A program made the position numbers and the translations under genes. Positions 60,082 through 64,000 of a DNA stretch of 64,000 nucleotides are shown piece after piece (positions within the stretch are counted from its first letter, which is position 1; every line of letters begins with the position of its first letter). This DNA comes from Halpernia frigidisoli (GTDB taxonomy: Bacteria; Bacteroidota; Bacteroidia; Flavobacteriales; Weeksellaceae), in NCBI RefSeq assembly GCF_900113805.1, contig NZ_FOQT01000001.1, positions 558,001 to 622,000 on the forward strand, written 5' to 3'. The notes under the pieces were generated by a model, which was given only the letters and a program-made list of their open reading frames with translations, made no database searches and was not told the DNA's origin.

Positions 60082-61362
60082 TTATACCTCAAGATCATTT
60101 TCAATTCTGCGTGGATGATTTAATGCCAACTGTAGCTGATCTTTATCTAATTGATTTTCCCAGTTTGCAACAACAACTGTCGCGACAGAATTTCCTATAA
60201 CGTTCGTCAAAGCGCGACATTCACTCATAAATTTATCAATTCCTAAAATTAAAGTCATACCTGCAATTGGGATTTCCGGAACTACTGCGAGAGTTGCTGC
60301 TAAAGTGATAAAACCTGCACCTGTAACGCCTGCTGCACCTTTTGAACTAAGCATGGCGACCAAAAGTAAAATGATCTGTTTTTCTAATGAAAGATGAATA
60401 TTTAAAGCCTGCGCGATGAAAAGCGACGCTAAAGTCATGTAGATATTTGTGCCGTCAAGATTAAAAGAATAACCTGTCGGAATCACCATTCCCACAATAG
60501 TTTTGGAACAACCGGCTTTTTCCATTTTTTCCATAAGCGTTGGCAAAGCGGCTTCTGAAGAACTTGTTCCCAAAACCAAAAGTAATTCTTCTTTTAAATA
60601 TCTTAATAGTTTAAAAATATTAAAACCATTGTACCACGCAACACTTCCTAAAACCAATGTTACAAATAAAATTGAAGTAAAATAAAATGTGGCAACCAAA
60701 TAAATTAAATTAATAATAGAAGCCAAACCATATTTTCCAACCGTAAAAGCGATTGCGCCAAAAGCACCAATTGGCGCCAATTTCATCAAAATGTGAACAA
60801 TTTTAAAAATAGGAAAAGACATCATTTGCAAAAAATCTGTCACTTTCTGGCTTTTTTCTTTTGTTAAAACCAAGGCAACACCGAACAAAATCGCAACTAA
60901 AAGAACCTGCAAAATATTATCACCAACCAACGGACTTATCAAAGTTTCCGGGATAATATTTATTAAAAAACCCGTCAGCGTCGTTTCGTGTGCTTTTGAA
61001 GCATACATTGAAACATCGCCAGAAAGTGTGGCGGGATCGATATTTAAACCTGCACCAGGTTGAACAACATTGGCGACGATCAAACCAATTACTAAAGCCA
61101 AAGTCGAAAAAGTGATAAAGTAAATCATTGCTTTTGCTGCAATTCTACCTACTTTTTTTAGATCTGACATGTGCGCAATTCCCAAAGTAAGCGTGATGAA
61201 AATAATGGGCGCGATGATCATTTTTACCAGTTTGATAAAAGCATCACCCAAAAATTTCATTTTTTCTCCCAATTCGGGATAAAATTTTCCCAGCAAAATT
61301 CCCAGGATAATTGCAATTAGAACTTGTATGTATAATTCCTGGTAGAACTTTTTCTTTTGCAC
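60082..61362 (-). CDS. gltP: Dicarboxylate/amino acid:cation symporter (DAACS, GltP/DctA type)
   Basis: 426 residues with about eight membrane helices and two hairpins. Signatures: [35 protein letters not shown] (serine-rich re-entrant hairpin HP1), [20 protein letters not shown], and [22 protein letters not shown]. These match glutamate/aspartate or C4-dicarboxylate symporters with Na+ or H+. Substrate not decided between glutamate and dicarboxylates. Single gene on the minus strand. Confidence 0.93.
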   Translation of the reverse strand: MQKKKFYQELYIQVLIAIILGILLGKFYPELGEKMKFLGDAFIKLVKMIIAPIIFITLTLGIAHMSDLKKVGRIAAKAMIYFITFSTLALVIGLIVANVVQPGAGLNIDPATLSGDVSMYASKAHETTLTGFLINIIPETLISPLVGDNILQVLLVAILFGVALVLTKEKSQKVTDFLQMMSFPIFKIVHILMKLAPIGAFGAIAFTVGKYGLASIINLIYLVATFYFTSILFVTLVLGSVAWYNGFNIFKLLRYLKEELLLVLGTSSSEAALPTLMEKMEKAGCSKTIVGMVIPTGYSFNLDGTNIYMTLASLFIAQALNIHLSLEKQIILLLVAMLSSKGAAGVTGAGFITLAATLAVVPEIPIAGMTLILGIDKFMSECRALTNVIGNSVATVVVANWENQLDKDQLQLALNHPRRIENDLEV

Positions 61363-61404
61363 TTTTTCTTTTTAGTTTGTTTCGATTATTTTTTAAAATA
61401 TTTT

Positions 61405-61815
61405 CTAATCAATAAATACAGGTTTTTTATCTGAATATACAGTTTCAAGCAAATCTTTGCCTCGAAATTCTATATATAAATATTTATACTTAAAATTTAT
61501 TTCAATCTTACTTCTCTTACCGTTATATTCAACAAGTAGAAATTTAGTATTTATTGGTATTTCAATTTCTAAAAACTCACTTTTAATTGTATTTTTATTC
61601 AAATATAACTGAACACTATTATTGGTTTTAATATTAATTTTTTTATTCACATCATTCTCTGGATAAATATAAAGAAGTAGTTTTAAATTATTTAAATCAG
61701 GTTTTATATTTTGAAGTGACTGTTCTGGAATAAAAGTATATCTAACTTTATTCGCAGAACAATTTATAATTATTAATGGTAAAAATATTAGATATAAAAG
61801 TTTTATATTTTTCAT
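61405..61815 (-). CDS. Small lipoprotein, unknown function
   Basis: 136 residues. Lipoprotein signal MKNIKLLYLIFLPLIIINC with lipidated Cys at 19. The mature part is beta-rich (LKLLLYIYPENDVNKK, FLEIEIPINTKFLLVEYNG) and very AT-rich in codon use compared with neighbours, hinting at recent acquisition or relaxed selection. I know no family name. It lies between the symporter and ggt genes on the same strand. Confidence 0.65.
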   Translation of the reverse strand: MKNIKLLYLIFLPLIIINCSANKVRYTFIPEQSLQNIKPDLNNLKLLLYIYPENDVNKKINIKTNNSVQLYLNKNTIKSEFLEIEIPINTKFLLVEYNGKRSKIEINFKYKYLYIEFRGKDLLETVYSDKKPVFID

Positions 61816-61866
61816 TTCAAAATAATCATTTTATTTTTAAAAAATTTATTAGGTTTGTAAAATTCT

Positions 61867-63549
61867 TTATTCAACTCCCACAGAATCATCGCCACGTCCG
61901 TCTGCAACGCCAGATATTGTTCCATCCTTATTTACCAAGATCATTTCAGTTCTTCCAATTTGTCCTCTTTTTTCTATTTTATAATTCATTTTTTCCAAAG
62001 AATTAATCGTACTTTCAGGGAAGTTTTCTTCCACAAAAACCACATCAGGCAACCATTGCATATGAAATTTTGGTGAATTAATAGAAAGATTGGCGTTCAT
62101 TTTAAAATCTACCACATCAACAATTGATTGATAAACCGAAGTGGGAATTGTCGTTCCTCCTGGCGTTCCGACAACCATTAAGACTTTTCCATTTTTTAAA
62201 ACCAAAGTCGGAGTCATTGAACTTAGCATTCTTTTTCCCGGCTGAATAGAATTTGCTTTTCCACCAACTGCACCATACATATTGGGAACGCCCGGTTTTA
62301 CAGAAAAATCATCCATTTCATTATTAAGGAAAAATCCTGCACCTGAAACTACCACTTTACTTCCATACAAACCGTTCAAAGTTGTTGTTACAGAAACGGC
62401 ATTTCCATCTTTATCCAAAATTGAAATGTGCGTCGTTTCCGTTGATTCTTTTGGTTGCGGAATTATTGTTCCGACATCGCCGCTTGGTGTTGCTTTTTCT
62501 GGATTGTAACTTTTCCAGCGGTTTTTTAAATAATCATCAGAAACTAATTTCGCCGTGTTATCCTGAATAAATGCAGGATCGCCCATATATTCTGCTCTGT
62601 CGGCGAACGCGCGTCTTTCTGCTTCTACCATTGGTTGAACGGCTTGCGCAGAATTTTGCTGGTATTTTTCAATGTTTGCGTAAGAACTCATTTTTAACAT
62701 TTGCTGTAAAAGAATTCCGCCACTTGAAGGCAAACCCATCGCTACAATTTCGTTTCCTTTGTAGTCGAAAGTCAATGGTTTTCGGGAAATTGTTTTGTAA
62801 TTTTTGAGATCTTCTAAAGTGACAATTCCGTTTCCGCGTTTCATTTCTGCCACGATTGCTTTTGCAGTTTCGCCTTCATAAAAACCTTTTTCGCCTAAAT
62901 CTCTAATTCTGATCAATGTTTTGGCTAATTCTTTTTGAATTAAAAGATCGCCTGCTTTCCAGGTTGAATTTTTTATAAAAACTGTTGCTAATTTGTTGTG
63001 CTTTTGAAAATCTGCTTTGGTTTCATTTAATTCATTGGCTTCTTTTGAAGTAATTGCAAAACCATTTTCTGCTAAATCGATGGCGGGCTGAATTAAATCT
63101 TTCATCGGTAATTTTGCATATTTTAAAGTCGCAAAAAATCCAGAAACCGAACCTGGAACGCCAACTGCTAATCTTCCGTTTTGTGAAAGATCTGTATTTG
63201 CATTACCTTTTGCATCGAGATACATATCTGCATTTGCTTTTGAAGGCGCCGTTTCACGGTAATCTAATGTAAATTTTTCGCCGTTTTTAAAACCGACTAA
63301 AAATCCGCCACCACCGATATTTCCGGCATGCGGATAAACAACTGCGAGAGCCAATTGTGTTGCTATAACCGCGTCAAAAGCATTTCCACCTTTTTTTAAG
63401 ATTGCAGCACCAACTTCGCTCGCCAAAGGATGCGCAGAAACTACAATTCCTTTTTGCCGTACTTCAACTTCCTTTACTGTGGTATAATCTGTCTTTTGTG
63501 CCGATAAAATCTGGCCGAAAACAATCAGAAGAACGAAATATTTTTTCAT
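61867..63549 (-). CDS. ggt: Gamma-glutamyltransferase
   Basis: 560 residues, one precursor chain. Signal peptide MKKYFVLLIVFGQILSAQ. The N-terminal part has GNAFDAVIATQLALAVVYPHAGNIGGGGFLV; autoprocessing occurs before the Thr in TTHISILDKDG (small subunit start), followed by NNEMDDFS and SMTPTLVLKNG. It hydrolyses or transfers gamma-glutamyl groups from glutathione in the periplasm. Single gene; promoter candidate just upstream. Confidence 0.95.
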   Translation of the reverse strand: MKKYFVLLIVFGQILSAQKTDYTTVKEVEVRQKGIVVSAHPLASEVGAAILKKGGNAFDAVIATQLALAVVYPHAGNIGGGGFLVGFKNGEKFTLDYRETAPSKANADMYLDAKGNANTDLSQNGRLAVGVPGSVSGFFATLKYAKLPMKDLIQPAIDLAENGFAITSKEANELNETKADFQKHNKLATVFIKNSTWKAGDLLIQKELAKTLIRIRDLGEKGFYEGETAKAIVAEMKRGNGIVTLEDLKNYKTISRKPLTFDYKGNEIVAMGLPSSGGILLQQMLKMSSYANIEKYQQNSAQAVQPMVEAERRAFADRAEYMGDPAFIQDNTAKLVSDDYLKNRWKSYNPEKATPSGDVGTIIPQPKESTETTHISILDKDGNAVSVTTTLNGLYGSKVVVSGAGFFLNNEMDDFSVKPGVPNMYGAVGGKANSIQPGKRMLSSMTPTLVLKNGKVLMVVGTPGGTTIPTSVYQSIVDVVDFKMNANLSINSPKFHMQWLPDVVFVEENFPESTINSLEKMNYKIEKRGQIGRTEMILVNKDGTISGVADGRGDDSVGVE

Positions 63550-63565
63550 GGGAAATAATTTTAAA

Positions 63566-63573
63566 CAAATATA
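63566..63573 (-). promoter_or_regulatory. ggt: Candidate -7 box of ggt
   Basis: Minus strand TATATTTG, exact TAnnTTTG, about 17 nt before the start codon. TTTA 16 nt further upstream is a weak -33 match. Confidence 0.48.
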
Positions 63574-63596
63574 ATTTTTTGTAATTGATTAAAATA

Positions 63597-63625
63597 AAAA
63601 ACCTTTGAAATTTTCAAAGGTTTGA
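63597..63625. terminator. Hairpin of the AAACCTTTGAAA type
   Basis: AAACCTTTGAAA and TTTCAAAGGTTT are exact complements around a very short loop; on the minus strand it runs into TTTTTTATTTT, on the plus strand into TTTGATTTTT. It can stop transcription in both directions. Confidence 0.72.
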
Positions 63626-63657
63626 TTTTTAAAATAACTCTTTTTAGAAGCGACAAA

Positions 63658-63763
63658 CTGCAGCCCGACTTGAGTGGAAATCCTTTTTGCGTTAAAAAAT
63701 AGTTTTAATTATAAAAGACCTTTTAATGCAAAAAGATTGGGAACGGAAGACGGAAAAGCTGCC
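63658..63763 (+). ncRNA. Structured intergenic element, copy E
   Basis: GCAGC-CCGAC-TTGAGTGGAAATCC, extended stem TTTTTGCGTTAAAA / TTTTAATGCAAAAA, GATTGGGAACGGAAG, then GCTGCC. Relative to copies A and D the outer stem changes from GCGCC/GGCGC to GCAGC/GCTGC, a double compensatory change. Confidence 0.6.
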
Positions 63764-63840
63764 ATAAAAAAATAACTAAACTGCTTTCGACGTAAGTCAA
63801 ATGTCTGCCCAAATAAATTAAAATCATAAATAATTTCAAT

Positions 63841-63866
63841 GGATTGCTTCGTTCCTCGCAATGACG
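63841..63866. repeat. Solo REP right arm
   Basis: GGATTGCTTCGTTCCTCGCA and following bases match the right arm at 14979-15003 almost exactly. It lies 3 nt upstream of a terminator hairpin. Confidence 0.85.
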
Positions 63867-63868
63867 AA

Positions 63869-63895
63869 AAAACCTTCGCACATTGCAAAGGTTTT
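63869..63895. terminator. Terminator of the E2 gene
   Basis: AAAACCTT, 11-nt loop, AAGGTTTT; 8 nt beyond the stop codon of the leftward gene, with T-run in that direction. Confidence 0.75.
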
Positions 63896-63902
63896 AAAAG
63901 TT

Positions 63903-64000
63903 TTAAATCTCGGTGTCTAAATCCCAGTTTTCCAAATAATCGTGAACATGTTTTAAAAACATGCCGCCCAAAGAACCGTCTACCACGCGGTGATCGTAAG
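63903..64000 (-). CDS. 2-oxo-acid dehydrogenase E2 component, C-terminal end; 5' end outside window
   Basis: 32 codons plus a partial one are visible. The peptide begins YDHRVVDGSLGGMF, whose HRVVDG is the catalytic HxxxDG motif of the E2 acyltransferase domain, and it ends WDLDTEI. The rest of the gene lies to the right. It fits dihydrolipoamide acetyltransferase (pyruvate) or a related E2; which one cannot be told from this fragment. Confidence 0.88.
   Translation of the reverse strand, partial: YDHRVVDGSLGGMFLKHVHDYLENWDLDTEI

Overview
The window is chromosomal DNA of a flavobacterium, most probably of the Chryseobacterium group (Weeksellaceae). The evidence is low GC with AT-rich intergenic gaps, starts without Shine-Dalgarno sequences, promoters of the Bacteroidota type (TTTG, about 19 nt, TAnnTTTG), a type IX (T9SS type B) sorted giant adhesin, a crtI-crtB-crtZ-lycopene cyclase pigment cluster and a parE-x-parC locus. 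The genus is inferred from gene content and style; I ran no search.

Layout. 0-13 kb: 3' end of a large-subunit catalase, an FAD oxidoreductase with a HAD phosphatase, a compact operon of five glycosyltransferases (GT2, GT28/MurG-like and three paralogous GT4), then secreted M28 and M13 metallopeptidases. 13-19.7 kb is an accessory segment: a small excisionase-like HTH protein, a DUF6266 protein behind phased repeats, a GIY-YIG nuclease gene flanked on both sides by REP-type palindrome clusters with a 22-nt period, and a 1080-residue single-chain restriction-methylation enzyme whose coding sequence contains a piece of the same REP. 19.7-24 kb: SRAP (HMCES/YedK-like) protein, DUF1294 protein, a beta-hydroxyacid dehydrogenase, an aldo/keto reductase and a cold-shock-domain protein. 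24-31.5 kb is one gene for a 2402-residue SprB-like T9SS adhesin with 18 tandem repeats. 31.5-37.3 kb: lipoprotein, XRE regulator, TerC, M14 peptidase and a GH10-like lipoprotein; a shared palindrome in front of XRE, terC and the M14 gene suggests a local regulon.

37-50 kb is mostly housekeeping: ychF, an aminotransferase, parE - small membrane protein - parC, a rhomboid protease, a pentapeptide-repeat protein, an EamA transporter, prmC, yaaA, a YciO/Sua5-family gene and an initiator tRNA with a textbook promoter. 50-59 kb is a pigment and light/stress module: photolyase, MarR regulator, ABC1/UbiB kinase and TetR regulator run leftward, and crtI, crtB, a secreted protein, crtZ, lycopene cyclase and an SRPBCC protein run rightward. 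Together they should give zeaxanthin-type pigment plus photoprotection. The window ends with a Crp/Fnr regulator, a dicarboxylate/amino-acid symporter, a lipoprotein, gamma-glutamyltransferase and the 3' end of a 2-oxo-acid dehydrogenase E2 gene.

Two repeat systems stand out. (1) REP-type palindromes (core TGTCATTGCGAGG) are complete only beside the GIY-YIG gene and occur as solo arms at 18.45, 38.55 and 63.85 kb. (2) Four intergenic elements of about 80-105 nt, with a fifth more distant relative, share a fixed core and an outer stem that differs between copies by compensatory changes. This is good evidence for a structured RNA (possibly Flavo-1-like); one copy sits between crtI and crtB.
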